Assembly: GCA_009787405.1 (NCBI GenBank)
Contig: WRGA01000100.1
Coordinates: 1 to 32,246 of the forward strand
DNA: 32,246 bases
Direction of reading: 5' to 3'
DNA from: Candidatus Azobacteroides sp.
Lineage (GTDB): Bacteria > Bacteroidota > Bacteroidia > Bacteroidales > WRGA01
Shown here: positions 7,748 to 16,094 of the stretch, one piece after another
How positions within the stretch are numbered: the first letter of the stretch is position 1
How the letters are laid out: each line of letters opens with the position of its first letter
The notes under the pieces: model-generated
Told to the model about the DNA's origin: nothing
Seen by the model: only the letters and a program-made list of their open reading frames with translations
Databases searched by the model: none
Made by a program: the position numbers and the translations under genes

Positions 7748-8650
7748 ATGGAAATTATACATCTGAAACATGATAAAATTGATTTTTTAAAATATGATTA
7801 TTGCATTGAAAACTCTTCTCAAGGGACGGTTTATGCAATGTCTTGGTATTTAAATGTTGTCAGCCCAGGTTGGGATGTGTTAATGGCTGATAATTATAGC
7901 TATGTAATGCCTATCCCCTTGAAAAAAAAATGTTTTTTCAAATATATTGTACAACCTATGTTTTGTCAACAACTGGGAGTTTTTTCATTGAAACTACTTA
8001 CTGCAGATATTTTAAGATTATTTATAAGGAATATACCTTATAGATATTATAATTTACAATTTAATACTGGAAATATTTTTGATAATATTGAGAAATATAT
8101 GAAAAGAAATTATACATTAAATTTGAATGAATCTAATATTAATATAAAAATAAAATATAGCAATAATTGTTTTAGAAACTTAAAAAAAGCAAAGAAGGAA
8201 TGTTTCATTATTCATAGACAAATGAGTAAAGACGTATATTTGAAAATGATAGTGGATAATGGGGGAAATCGTCCGATTAAGCATTTTATATCGCTATGGA
8301 GTAGTCTTATCACCCAAATGGAAAAAAATGCTAAAATAGAGATTTGGGGAGTATCGGATATTGAACAAAATCTCTTTTCTTGTTCCCTTTTTCTTCAATG
8401 GAAAAATAAATTTTACTATCTTGTTCCGATATCTACAATTGCCGGAAAACAAAAACAAAGTATGAGTTTTTTATTGGACAGCTTTATTCAAGAGTATGCC
8501 CAAACCAATTCAGTTTTAGATTTTGAAGGTTCTTCTATTCCCGGTATTGCCCGTTTTTATGAAGGATTCGGGCCTGAACAAAGTTTTTATCCACAATTAA
8601 TTAAAGATTGCTTGATTATGAAAATATACGCTTTTTTTCTAAAACATTAA
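7748..8650 (+). CDS. FemAB/BioF2-like GNAT acyltransferase
   Basis: 300 residues, no signal peptide or membrane segment, so probably cytoplasmic. The C-terminal stretch LDFEGSSIPGIARFYEGFG (about residues 257-275) is the conserved end of the second GNAT repeat in FemAB-like and BioF2-like proteins of Bacteroidota. Such proteins transfer acyl or aminoacyl groups to cell-wall or polysaccharide precursors; the actual substrate is unknown. ATG at 7748 follows a gaaagg purine stretch. Base composition is strikingly A/T-rich (many AAT, ATA, TTA codons) compared with the ABC and rsmD genes, shared with the GNAT gene that converges on it. This suggests acquisition or low expression. The 82 bases between the two convergent genes hold nothing I recognise. 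Confidence 0.7.
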   Translation: MEIIHLKHDKIDFLKYDYCIENSSQGTVYAMSWYLNVVSPGWDVLMADNYSYVMPIPLKKKCFFKYIVQPMFCQQLGVFSLKLLTADILRLFIRNIPYRYYNLQFNTGNIFDNIEKYMKRNYTLNLNESNINIKIKYSNNCFRNLKKAKKECFIIHRQMSKDVYLKMIVDNGGNRPIKHFISLWSSLITQMEKNAKIEIWGVSDIEQNLFSCSLFLQWKNKFYYLVPISTIAGKQKQSMSFLLDSFIQEYAQTNSVLDFEGSSIPGIARFYEGFGPEQSFYPQLIKDCLIMKIYAFFLKH

Positions 8651-8732
8651 AATATATCCAAATTCAAATAAAATAGCACAAGGGTTGTTTTCAGTTAATT
8701 AAAAAATCAACTTATATAAAATATAAACACTG

Positions 8733-9815
8733 TTAAGTGAAGCAATTGTCCCCATCTCCATCATATATTATTTTTTCTTTATAATCTTCTATTATAAAAG
8801 ATGAAAAAATATTTGATTCTATTGTTTTATGGAATGCAAAATAAAATGATTGATTTTTCATTTGTGAGGTCAATTTTTCATCTAAAATTGTCAGGTAATT
8901 GATTTTGTTACATATAGCAATATATAAAATAATATTACACATATCATAAATGTCGCAACAATTAATGAAGTAATAGAGTATTTTCATTTTTCTATTTATT
9001 AATGAATAGATAAAAAAACCGGTCGTTTCTCCATCTTTTAAGATTTTTATTACTCTAAACTTAAAATCTGACACTAAATATGAAAATGGGTAATTAAACT
9101 TGTTTGTCTGTTTATTGGTAATCCAAGGATATTGAAAAATCCATGCTAATTCTGTTTTACTTCTTTGAAATAATTCATTAGATTTGATATGATTATTTTC
9201 AATATATTTATTACATTCATCATCCAAATTATTTAGTTCGCAATAAAATAAATTATTTTTTTTATAAAATATGGATAATTTAAGTTTTGTATAAAATCCA
9301 ATAAGTTTACTTAGCATAGGAAGACACCATTTTACTTTTGAGAAAATGACTTTATCTTTTAATATTGACATTAAATCTGGATATAAATAAAATCTTATAC
9401 CTAATCGTTGCTTAAATAAAAACATTTTTCTTGATTTTAAGAACATTAATTTAGAATTTTCAGCCATGTTTAAGGCCATCATTTTCCCATTCCAATCTTT
9501 AAAACTTTCTTTCATTAAGAATTTGGAATATCCTTTTCGTCTATGTTTCAGACTTACCCAATTACCACTATACCAACCAAACTTGATTATTTCGTCATTT
9601 TTTGTGTATAGATAATCTGTTAATATAGTTCGAAAAGCAACTAAAACCTCACCTTCGATCAACATATAAAGAACAATATCTTCCGAATCAGCCCTGGGAT
9701 TTGCTATATAAGATTCTGCTCTCAACGGAGATATGGGTTTTACGGCGAACTTTTTAAATTGTTCACTTTCGGTATATGCTTTGAGATCCTTTAATTTTAT
9801 TTTTACCAAATCCAT
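8733..9815 (-). CDS. GNAT-family N-acetyltransferase (two-domain)
   Basis: 360 residues. The N-terminal half contains a GNAT acetyl-CoA-binding motif: hydrophobic strand GEVLVAFRTIL, then WVSLKHRRKGYSKFLM, with RRKGYS (residues 92-97) as the R/Q-x-x-G-x-G/A pyrophosphate loop. The C-terminal half (about 200-350) is a second, more diverged domain that may be another GNAT fold; the end reads DGDGDNCFT. The start ATG is one base after the TGA of the deacetylase, so the two are coexpressed, implying that acetyl transfer and deacetylation act on the same surface glycan; this is inference. The gene is very A/T-rich relative to most of the window. Confidence 0.7.
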   Translation of the reverse strand: MDLVKIKLKDLKAYTESEQFKKFAVKPISPLRAESYIANPRADSEDIVLYMLIEGEVLVAFRTILTDYLYTKNDEIIKFGWYSGNWVSLKHRRKGYSKFLMKESFKDWNGKMMALNMAENSKLMFLKSRKMFLFKQRLGIRFYLYPDLMSILKDKVIFSKVKWCLPMLSKLIGFYTKLKLSIFYKKNNLFYCELNNLDDECNKYIENNHIKSNELFQRSKTELAWIFQYPWITNKQTNKFNYPFSYLVSDFKFRVIKILKDGETTGFFIYSLINRKMKILYYFINCCDIYDMCNIILYIAICNKINYLTILDEKLTSQMKNQSFYFAFHKTIESNIFSSFIIEDYKEKIIYDGDGDNCFT

Positions 9816-9816
9816 T

Positions 9817-10812
9817 TCAACGTATTTTTTTCAGGATGTAAATGAAATATGCCTTATTTATGCTTTCTTTTGCATCTTTTCCGTATTTTTCCATATCCAA
9901 ACGTGCAATGTGCCGGCTGTTTTGTGTATATCCAATTCCTGAAATACCGAATGTCAATTGAACTTTTTCATAAATTTGGGAAAATAGAGAATCTTTAATT
10001 CCCGCATCTGAAAAAGGAAACGCAAAATAAGAAACCGGCTCGTTAAAATTTTTGCGAACAAAATCGCATGACTCAAAGGTTTGATTAATTTGTTCTTCTT
10101 CGGAAAGAAGAGAGTAGTGAGGATGATCCACACTATGTCCTCCGATTGTAAAACCTTTTGATTGCATTTCTTTTAATTCTCCGGTACTTAAGTAAGGTTT
10201 GTAACCGGTCAGGAAAGACCGGAAGTCAAGCGACATGACTTCCGCAATATCATCTAAGATATTTTGGTTCAACCGGTTTATTTTCAATAATTCGGATTTT
10301 ATATCCGGAATGTCGCTTTTTTCGGATCGATCGAGGATTCGTAAGATTGCTTTTTTCTTGTTTTTGGTAATTCCTTTGTCAAGTTTATCCATGATTAAGG
10401 CTGCCTTATACCGATAAAACAAATCTTTGTTATCCACGAAACCGCTATTGACAAAAATCGTGGCGGGGATGCCTTTTCGGTAAAGAAATGGAAGAACAGT
10501 GTCGTATATTTCTCTCAAGCCGTCGTCAAAAGATAAGTGAAAGTATGGTTTTGAATCTTGATTTTTATTTTTTATTTTTAAGTAAACGTCATGAATACTT
10601 AACGGGTGAAAATATTTCAACAGATAATCAATGTCATTCTGGAATTCTTTTACCGTTTTAGGTTTGTATAAGGGGTGAATATGAGGCAGGTAATCATCTG
10701 ACACCGTATGATAAAAAGGGTGTAGGAAATATTGTTTTGACAATGACAGTAATAGATTGATATTTAATCTATTGGATATTATCGGAATGATTTTGTGTTT
10801 GATAAAATTCAT
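9817..10812 (-). CDS. Polysaccharide deacetylase (carbohydrate esterase 4, NodB homology)
   Basis: 331 residues from the ATG at 10812 (MNFIKHKIIP). The open frame extends 57 codons further upstream, but that part lacks family features and would cross the promoter-like element at 10842-10849. NodB motif 1 is FHLSFDDG (FDDG at 95-98), with the first Asp as catalytic base and the second as metal ligand. Motif 2 is HSVDH (226-230), with both His as metal ligands. A later AFPFSD stretch fits motif 3. These enzymes remove N- or O-acetyl groups from chitin-like polymers, peptidoglycan or exopolysaccharide. No cleavable signal peptide is evident. It is first in a two-gene unit with the GNAT gene. Confidence 0.85.
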   Translation of the reverse strand: MNFIKHKIIPIISNRLNINLLLSLSKQYFLHPFYHTVSDDYLPHIHPLYKPKTVKEFQNDIDYLLKYFHPLSIHDVYLKIKNKNQDSKPYFHLSFDDGLREIYDTVLPFLYRKGIPATIFVNSGFVDNKDLFYRYKAALIMDKLDKGITKNKKKAILRILDRSEKSDIPDIKSELLKINRLNQNILDDIAEVMSLDFRSFLTGYKPYLSTGELKEMQSKGFTIGGHSVDHPHYSLLSEEEQINQTFESCDFVRKNFNEPVSYFAFPFSDAGIKDSLFSQIYEKVQLTFGISGIGYTQNSRHIARLDMEKYGKDAKESINKAYFIYILKKIR

Positions 10813-10841
10813 CTGATTATTTATGTATGCAAAAATTTTAA

Positions 10842-10849
10842 CAAAGATA
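10842..10849 (-). promoter_or_regulatory. Candidate -7 promoter element of the deacetylase-GNAT operon
   Basis: Minus strand TATCTTTG matches TAnnTTTG. It predicts transcription from near 10835 and a leader of about 23 bases to the ATG at 10812. Confidence 0.5.
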
Positions 10850-10961
10850 AATGATTCAGCGGTACGATACCTGATAAAAAAGGTAAAAATCGCCGGATAG
10901 CATTTTCCGGGAAAAATAACGGATTCTTCTTTAAAAGTGAAAAATGAATTGAAACTTATTG

Positions 10962-10969
10962 TATTTTTG
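10962..10969 (+). promoter_or_regulatory. Candidate -7 promoter element of the ECF sigma operon
   Basis: TATTTTTG matches TAnnTTTG. Transcription would start near 10976, 14 bases before the sigma factor ATG at 10990. It fits the housekeeping-type word, so the operon may not depend only on its own sigma factor. Confidence 0.5.
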
Positions 10970-10989
10970 CTCGTCATTAACAAGTAGGT

Positions 10990-11502
10990 ATGTATCAGAC
11001 GGCATTTAAAAATAATATTCTTCCGTTAAAAGATAAATTTTTTCGTTTCGCATTACGTATCGTACCAAACGTAAACGAGGCGGAAGATATTGTTCAGGAT
11101 GCCATGTTGAAGATATGGAATAAACGGGAGGAATGGGCCGGCATTGAAAATATGGAAGCTTATTGTTACCGGGTGGTGAAGAATTTGATATGGGATCGGA
11201 TTCAAAGCAAAGATTACCAAAACGAAACGTATGAAGTTCAATTACATGACGGTTTGGAGGCGCAAAATCCTTATACCCGGATGGTTGAAGATGAACAAGT
11301 GCATCTTATCCATAGGCTGATCGAAAAATTGCCTGCCGCCCAAAAGGCAACCATGCAACTGAGGGATATTGAAGGATTGCCTTATGCGGAAATTGCCGAA
11401 ATATTAAATATTAGTGAATCTCAAGTGAAAAATAATTTATTCAGAGGACGAAAAAAAATAAAACAACTTTTTGAAAAAATAGACAACTATGAACGCCCGT
11501 GA
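10990..11502 (+). CDS. ECF-subfamily RNA polymerase sigma factor
   Basis: 170 residues with the two-domain ECF layout: region 2 with EAEDIVQDAMLKIW (30-43), which binds core polymerase and the -10 region, and region 4 with the helix-turn-helix LPYAEIAEILNISESQVKNN (130-149) for -35 recognition. It has no region 1 or 3. Its stop lies within the next gene (14-base overlap), which encodes a single-pass membrane protein likely to act as its anti-sigma factor. The sigma/membrane protein/DUF4252 order is a recurrent Bacteroidota cassette. The inducing signal is not visible in the sequence. Confidence 0.92.
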   Translation: MYQTAFKNNILPLKDKFFRFALRIVPNVNEAEDIVQDAMLKIWNKREEWAGIENMEAYCYRVVKNLIWDRIQSKDYQNETYEVQLHDGLEAQNPYTRMVEDEQVHLIHRLIEKLPAAQKATMQLRDIEGLPYAEIAEILNISESQVKNNLFRGRKKIKQLFEKIDNYERP

Positions 11503-12001
11503 AATCGACATATTAGTAGAGAAATACTGGGATTGCGACACCTCTCGGGAAGAAGAATGCCTTTTAAAAGAGTTTTTCTCTCAAACAGAGGAGATTCCCG
11601 ATCATCTTATACCGCTTAAAAGTATTTTTGTTTATCAAAAAGCACAATTTGATGTTTGCTTGAATGAAGCTTTTGATAAAAAAATACTTTCTCTTATTTC
11701 TCAAGAAGAGGGAAAAGCAAAAAAAGAAGTATCTTTATCACAAGTCATGAAAATTGCCGCGGTTGCTCTTTTATGTGTAATCGTAGGTGCCGTAACGGTT
11801 TATCTTTCGGCACATAAAAATACAACCACATATTCAGATACTTATAAAAATCCGCAAGAAGCCATGTTCGTTATCCGGCACGCTGTTTCCGCAGTCGGCA
11901 ATAATTTGCAGGAGGGCCGTCAAGAAAGTGTCAATGCCATTTCAACATTGAATAAGTTTAACGAATATATTCAAATATCACCAAAAGCCAATATAAAATA
12001 A
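11489..12001 (+). CDS. Putative anti-sigma factor, single-pass membrane protein
   Basis: 170 residues. The N-terminal about 80 residues are acidic and cytosolic in character (MNAREIDILVEKYWDCDTSR, then EEECLLKEFF), resembling a sigma-binding helix bundle. One membrane helix follows (about residues 86-108, ending VTVYLSA) and then about 60 periplasmic residues. It starts inside the sigma gene with a 14-base overlap, which suggests stoichiometric translation with it. It has no zinc-binding HxxxCxxC motif, so it is not a ZAS-type anti-sigma factor. The role is inferred from topology and position. Confidence 0.7.
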   Translation: MNAREIDILVEKYWDCDTSREEECLLKEFFSQTEEIPDHLIPLKSIFVYQKAQFDVCLNEAFDKKILSLISQEEGKAKKEVSLSQVMKIAAVALLCVIVGAVTVYLSAHKNTTTYSDTYKNPQEAMFVIRHAVSAVGNNLQEGRQESVNAISTLNKFNEYIQISPKANIK

Positions 12002-12004
12002 CAA

Positions 12005-12484
12005 ATGAAAAAATTGAACTTTTTTACCTTATTTTTTGTTTTCAGTACAGTTTTTTTTTCTTCTCATGCTCAAGATTTTGCAGGGAATTTTTTGGAAGTC
12101 AACAAAAATAAACAAGCCGACTTTTCGGTTGTGAATGTTACTTCGGCCATGCTTAAAATGATTGCCGGGAATATGGATTCGGATCCGGAAGTGAAGACCA
12201 TGATTCAAAATATCAAAGGAATCCGTCGCATTACCGCCGTTAATAACAGCAAGAATTATTATAGTTCGGCCAAGAACTCGTTGGCGGGACAATATGAAGA
12301 GTTGGTTTCTGTGGATAACTCGGAAAAAAATGTCCGGATATTTATCAAGGGCGCTCAAAACAACATCGTATCGGAAGTGGTGATGTTAATGCTGGAAAAT
12401 AATATATTTACACTGATTGATATTGCCGGAAAGATCGATTTGAATCAATTGTCGAAGCTTTCCACGATAATATCGGACATGTAA
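12005..12484 (+). CDS. DUF4252 secreted protein
   Basis: 159 residues with a clear signal peptide (MKKLNFFTLFFVFSTVFFSS, then HAQ) and no lipobox cysteine, so probably periplasmic. The mature part fits DUF4252 in size and pattern: a short N-terminal motif DFSVVNVTSAML, a central segment about IKGIRRITAV, and a C-terminal amphipathic end. The molecular function of the family is unknown. It starts 3 bases after the stop of the anti-sigma-like gene, so it is the third gene of the ECF operon and probably part of the response or its sensing. A perfect hairpin terminator follows. Confidence 0.8.
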   Translation: MKKLNFFTLFFVFSTVFFSSHAQDFAGNFLEVNKNKQADFSVVNVTSAMLKMIAGNMDSDPEVKTMIQNIKGIRRITAVNNSKNYYSSAKNSLAGQYEELVSVDNSEKNVRIFIKGAQNNIVSEVVMLMLENNIFTLIDIAGKIDLNQLSKLSTIISDM

Positions 12485-12531
12485 TGGATTTTTATCAAAA
12501 TATAAACATACATTTTCTTTTGAATTAAACG

Positions 12532-12570
12532 AACAAGACCGGCGGAACGTGATGTTTATCCGGTCTTGTT
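12532..12570. terminator. Bidirectional intrinsic terminator between the ECF operon and the GSCFA gene
   Basis: A perfect 11-base stem (aacaagaccgg at 12532-12542 with ccggtcttgtt at 12560-12570) with a 17-base loop. It sits between converging genes and directly abuts the GSCFA stop codon at 12571. The plus side is followed by T-rich sequence (catattttttg); the minus side is less T-rich. Confidence 0.75.
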
Positions 12571-13551
12571 TCATATTTTTTGTTGCAATCCGTTTAATTC
12601 GTTTTCGATGTTCAAATTCGGAAAAGCAGCCTTCAAACGTATCAATGCGTCCGTATTTTTCCGGATGAACAGTTTATATTGTTCAGATTCAGCGTTGAAC
12701 GGAACATGATTCAGCGCTTTTCTTATTTTAGTCCATTGTTCAATAAATTCTTTGGCTTCGGACGACAACAAACTTTCGAAAAAACGGTCTCGAATATAAG
12801 AAACGGCAACATCCGAAATATGGTTCATGTCTTCGGCGTAAAAACGGTAATCCCTCAGTTCATCCATGACGATTTCGTAAGACGGAAAATAATGAACATT
12901 TTCATACGCATGCTGCAAAGTATCGACAGCCAGCAATAAAGTCGATTTACTCAATTGATTTTCATGCGCTCCGTCTTTCCAGTGTCGGATGGGACTTACC
13001 GTAAAAATGATATTCATTTCCGGATGGTTGTTTTTCAAGCGGCCGATCAATTCCCGGTAAGCATTTTCTATGTCGTTGATGTTTAACCGGGTTCTTTCAA
13101 ACCGGTTATCGGGTAATTTATGGCAATTGGCCGCGATTTTTCCTGATTCTTTCAGTCGATAGACATAGGCTGTACCGAAAGTGATGATCAGAAAGCGGGC
13201 TTTTTTCAAATATTCACGGGCATTTTGTAACGCACCGTTGATATTGTTCAGGCAGGTTTCCCGGTCAGGCGACGAAAATTTACCGTGATGACTGAAACTG
13301 TGATATAATCCTTCATAAAAAATCAAGTCTTCACCGGTATAAATTTTTTCGTCGAGAAGATTATCCAACGAAGATTTAATCGACATCGGATTATATAAAA
13401 TTCCGAACGGATTCACGCAAGCATCGAACTTGTTTTCCAACAGTTTCTGTCCGATATTTTCCGCAAAACACGAACCGAAAACCAACAAAGCATCCGAATA
13501 GGATATCGATATCGGATAATCCGGTATTTTTACGATGGTTCTGAAATACAC
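12571..13551 (-). CDS. GSCFA domain protein (SGNH/GDSL-like esterase family)
   Basis: 326 residues. The family-defining motif LLVFGSCFAENIG (about residues 22-34) gives the SGNH block I serine in GSC. FGTAYVY, SPIRHW and a late DMNHIS segment correspond to further conserved positions, the His being a candidate catalytic residue. GSCFA proteins are presumed hydrolases or acyl esterases with unknown substrates. The start is GTG at 13551, because no ATG occurs between it and an in-frame upstream stop, and the N-terminus matches the family. It lies 30 bases after cdd on the same strand and probably shares its promoter, with the terminator at 12532-12570 ending the unit. Confidence 0.85.
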   Translation of the reverse strand: MYFRTIVKIPDYPISISYSDALLVFGSCFAENIGQKLLENKFDACVNPFGILYNPMSIKSSLDNLLDEKIYTGEDLIFYEGLYHSFSHHGKFSSPDRETCLNNINGALQNAREYLKKARFLIITFGTAYVYRLKESGKIAANCHKLPDNRFERTRLNINDIENAYRELIGRLKNNHPEMNIIFTVSPIRHWKDGAHENQLSKSTLLLAVDTLQHAYENVHYFPSYEIVMDELRDYRFYAEDMNHISDVAVSYIRDRFFESLLSSEAKEFIEQWTKIRKALNHVPFNAESEQYKLFIRKNTDALIRLKAAFPNLNIENELNGLQQKI

Positions 13552-13581
13552 TGTTCTATTTATAATTTTAAATTCAGTTAA

Positions 13582-14067
13582 TCAGTCATTTAACAGCATT
13601 TCTTTGTCGAATCCTAACGGGAGGATGTCTTTGACACTGTCGATCATATAAATTTCTTCTTCTCCGAACAAATAAATTTTAATCGGTTTCTTAAACCTGT
13701 TTTCGGTTTCCAGCAATACTTGCCGGCATCCTCCGCACGGAGGTGTCGGATAACTCAAAAAAACACCGTTTTGTTGAACGGCAATACCCATTGCAATAAC
13801 AGGAACATCGGGTCGGTTTGCATTCGCATACATCATCGTGACTCGTTCGGCACATAAGCCCGAAGGATAGGCTGCATTTTCCTGATTGTTGCCGGTAAAA
13901 AATTCTCCTGTTTCCAGCATGACCGCACATCCCACATTAAAGCCGGAATAAGGTGAGTAGGCTTTTTCAGAGGCCTCTTTTGCCGCAAAAATGATTTTTT
14001 TTTCGATATGATTTAAATCATTTATATGATAAACCGTTACCTTTGTGACAATTTCAAAAGTTTTCAT
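13582..14067 (-). CDS. cdd: Cytidine deaminase
   Basis: 161 residues, a typical length for tetrameric cytidine deaminases. The zinc site is visible: Cys72-Ala-Glu74 in SGLCAERVTM, with Glu as proton shuttle, and PCGGC with Cys111 and Cys114. The substrate-binding FNVGCAV and NQENAAYPSG segments are also present. It converts cytidine and deoxycytidine to uridine and deoxyuridine in pyrimidine salvage. It is the first gene of a short operon with the GSCFA gene. The functional link between the two is unclear. The probable promoter overlaps the start codon of the divergent glucosaminidase gene. Confidence 0.93.
   Translation of the reverse strand: MKTFEIVTKVTVYHINDLNHIEKKIIFAAKEASEKAYSPYSGFNVGCAVMLETGEFFTGNNQENAAYPSGLCAERVTMMYANANRPDVPVIAMGIAVQQNGVFLSYPTPPCGGCRQVLLETENRFKKPIKIYLFGEEEIYMIDSVKDILPLGFDKEMLLND
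14038..14045 (+). promoter_or_regulatory. Candidate -7 promoter element of the glucosaminidase gene
   Basis: TACCTTTG matches TAnnTTTG. It lies inside the 5' end of cdd on the opposite strand and would give a leader of about 54 bases to the ATG at 14106. Confidence 0.4.
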
Positions 14068-14102
14068 AATAATATCACTTTAAATTTTTAAATTAAGGTA
14101 TA

Positions 14103-14110
14103 CAAATGTA
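14103..14110 (-). promoter_or_regulatory. Candidate -7 promoter element of cdd, overlapping the divergent start codon
   Basis: Minus strand TACATTTG matches TAnnTTTG. Predicted transcription start is near 14096, about 29 bases before the cdd ATG at 14067. The element covers the ATG (14106-14108) of the divergent glucosaminidase gene. Confidence 0.45.
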
Positions 14111-15080
14111 TAACAAAAACGGCATTTTTTACTTTTTACTTTTTATTTTTTTATGGTTATCAACTCAGGCATTTTCTCAACATCAAAGTAAAGCATGCGA
14201 AACATATATCGAGAACCACAAATACCTTGCGATCTTTCACATGTTGAAATATAAGATACCGGCAAGCATTACTTTGGCGCAGGGATTACTGGAAACGAGT
14301 GCGGGAATGAGTAAACTGGCCACCAAAGGAAATAACTATTTCGGTATCAAGTGTCATAAAGATTGGAAGGGTGATTCTATGTCTTTTACGGATGATGCTC
14401 CGAACGAATGTTTCAGAAAATATAATACCGTTGAAGATTCATACTACGATCATTCTATTTTTTTGACGAAAAGAGGGCGATATGCTTTTTTATTTAACCT
14501 GGAAATAACCGATTACAAAGGGTGGGCGAAAGGTCTTCAAGAAGCCGGTTACGCAACCGACAAGGGATATGCCAACAAGTTGATCAAATTTATAGAGGAT
14601 TACGACTTGTATCAGTACGACGATAAAAATTATCTTGCTTCAAACAGCGAAACGGAAAAAGAAAATAAAAAGGAAAAAAAGAAAGAAAAAGAAAATAAAC
14701 CGACTGTTGTGAAGAAGCCCGGGCGAACATTTTCCTACAATATTTTTAAAACTCCCTCAGGATTGCTGTATGTGGAAGCAAAAGCGGGCGACAGTTATGA
14801 AACCGTTGCAGATGCTTTGGGATTTAAGGATAAAGATTTGGTCAAATACAATGATGCTCCGAAGAATATTTATTTTCCTTTGAACAAGGGGGATGTCGTT
14901 TATCTGGAAAAGAAAAAGAAAAAGGCCGAAATACCCTGTTATTACCACATTGTGGTTCCCGGTGAATCGATGTACAGCATTGCCCAACTTTATGGTATCC
15001 GGTTGAAAAATCTTTACAAAATGAATAAAAAAAACGGCGATTACATCCCCGAAGATGGTGATCAACTGAAAGTGAGATAA
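14106..15080 (+). CDS. Secreted N-acetylglucosaminidase with C-terminal LysM region
   Basis: 324 residues with an N-terminal signal peptide (hydrophobic FYFLLFIFLWL, then TQAFSQ). The glucosaminidase (GH73/FlgJ-like) domain spans about residues 35-180. ITLAQGLLETSAGMSKL carries the catalytic Glu, and GNNYFGIKCHKDWKG is the second conserved block. A highly charged Lys/Glu linker (about residues 182-200) follows, then a weak LysM-like module and a clear C-terminal LysM (YHIVVPGESMYSIAQLYGI). It should cut the glycan strand of peptidoglycan, with LysM anchoring it to the wall. It probably has its own promoter inside cdd. The linker is nearly pure A/G DNA (about 14650-14700), a possible site of slippage. 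Confidence 0.88.
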   Translation: MYNKNGIFYFLLFIFLWLSTQAFSQHQSKACETYIENHKYLAIFHMLKYKIPASITLAQGLLETSAGMSKLATKGNNYFGIKCHKDWKGDSMSFTDDAPNECFRKYNTVEDSYYDHSIFLTKRGRYAFLFNLEITDYKGWAKGLQEAGYATDKGYANKLIKFIEDYDLYQYDDKNYLASNSETEKENKKEKKKEKENKPTVVKKPGRTFSYNIFKTPSGLLYVEAKAGDSYETVADALGFKDKDLVKYNDAPKNIYFPLNKGDVVYLEKKKKKAEIPCYYHIVVPGESMYSIAQLYGIRLKNLYKMNKKNGDYIPEDGDQLKVR

Positions 15081-15155
15081 TTTATTATCCGGATTTTCGT
15101 GATTCGATAATTGTATTTTGGATTTGTTAAAATGTGGAATTTCAAAATATTGAAT

Positions 15156-15163
15156 TACATTTG
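15156..15163 (+). promoter_or_regulatory. Candidate -7 promoter element of the DUF3822-rsmD operon
   Basis: TACATTTG matches TAnnTTTG, in the 194-base gap after the glucosaminidase gene. A 27-codon ORF (15173-15256) starts almost at the predicted transcription start and ends 18 bases before the DUF3822 ATG. It could be a leader peptide or chance. Confidence 0.4.
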
Positions 15164-15274
15164 TATCCGAATATGCAAACGGGCATAAAAAACACTCTTC
15201 GTACTGTCGTCGGATTGCATTTTGACCTACAAATGGATAGTAAACGTATAATTTAAAATGTATTTTCGGTATCG

Positions 15275-16087
15275 ATGGAAAATAAAATTGATTTTGGCAA
15301 ACCTGAAAAATATCAATTGATCATTTGGTTACGACAGCCGAATGAAGCGTCGTTTTATGTTTATTCGAAAGAGTCTCCCGATACCGGTTATTACGAAGAG
15401 TTGAGTTTGTCCTCGACTTCTTTGTTTACCGAAAGTCTGAAAGAGGCTGTTTTCAACAACAAATATCTGATACTCGGTTACGAAAATACGAATATTTTGT
15501 TGGCGTCCGGTTTTTATACATTTGTACCGGAAGATATTTACCGGGCCAATGAAGACGAAAAGGATTCTTTTTTCCGGTTTAATTTCGAAAACATCGATCA
15601 TAAAAAAATTCTGTCCGACGAAGTTAAAATATGTAATATCATCAATCTTTTCGAAATTGAAAAAACTCTTTACGATTTTTTACAGCGGACGTTTCCGTAT
15701 GCGCGGTATACCCATTACATCACTCCGTTGCTGCGATATTTTTCGAAACAACGGATCATCGGGGAATCGGGCCGTGTTTTTATCCGGATTTCCGACCGGG
15801 ATTTAAGTGTATTCTGTTTCCGTTTCGACCGGATCGAAGCCGTCAATACGTTTCTGTGCAACGATGTGAATGATGCTGCTTATTTTATTCTTACGCTGTG
15901 GGAGAAACTGCGATTCGATCGTTTGCTCGACGGATTACATGTGGCGGGAACTTCCGACAAAAAATCGGAATTGATCACCATTCTTTCGCGTTTCATCGAA
16001 AACGTGATTCCCGTAAGTAATCCTTTCCCGGGAAAAAATCCGACGGAAATTCCTTTTGACATTCAGGCGTATTTAGACGACAATTAA
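15275..16087 (+). CDS. DUF3822 family protein
   Basis: 270 residues, soluble, no signal peptide. The size, the ILGYENTNILLASGFYTFVP segment and the FFRFNF and ISDRDLSVFCF blocks fit DUF3822, which has an actin-like ATPase fold related to type IV pilus ATPase PilM by published family description; its function is unknown. In Bacteroidota it is regularly encoded immediately before rsmD, as here (7 bases between the stop and the next ATG), so the two are cotranscribed. That conserved pairing hints at a link to ribosome biogenesis, but nothing in the sequence proves it. Confidence 0.82.
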   Translation: MENKIDFGKPEKYQLIIWLRQPNEASFYVYSKESPDTGYYEELSLSSTSLFTESLKEAVFNNKYLILGYENTNILLASGFYTFVPEDIYRANEDEKDSFFRFNFENIDHKKILSDEVKICNIINLFEIEKTLYDFLQRTFPYARYTHYITPLLRYFSKQRIIGESGRVFIRISDRDLSVFCFRFDRIEAVNTFLCNDVNDAAYFILTLWEKLRFDRLLDGLHVAGTSDKKSELITILSRFIENVIPVSNPFPGKNPTEIPFDIQAYLDDN

Positions 16088-16094
16088 GCGGAAC

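Noticed and set aside
10813-10983. Upstream extension of the polysaccharide deacetylase by 57 residues
   Set aside because: The extension crosses the candidate promoter at 10842-10849 and shows no signal peptide or conserved sequence.
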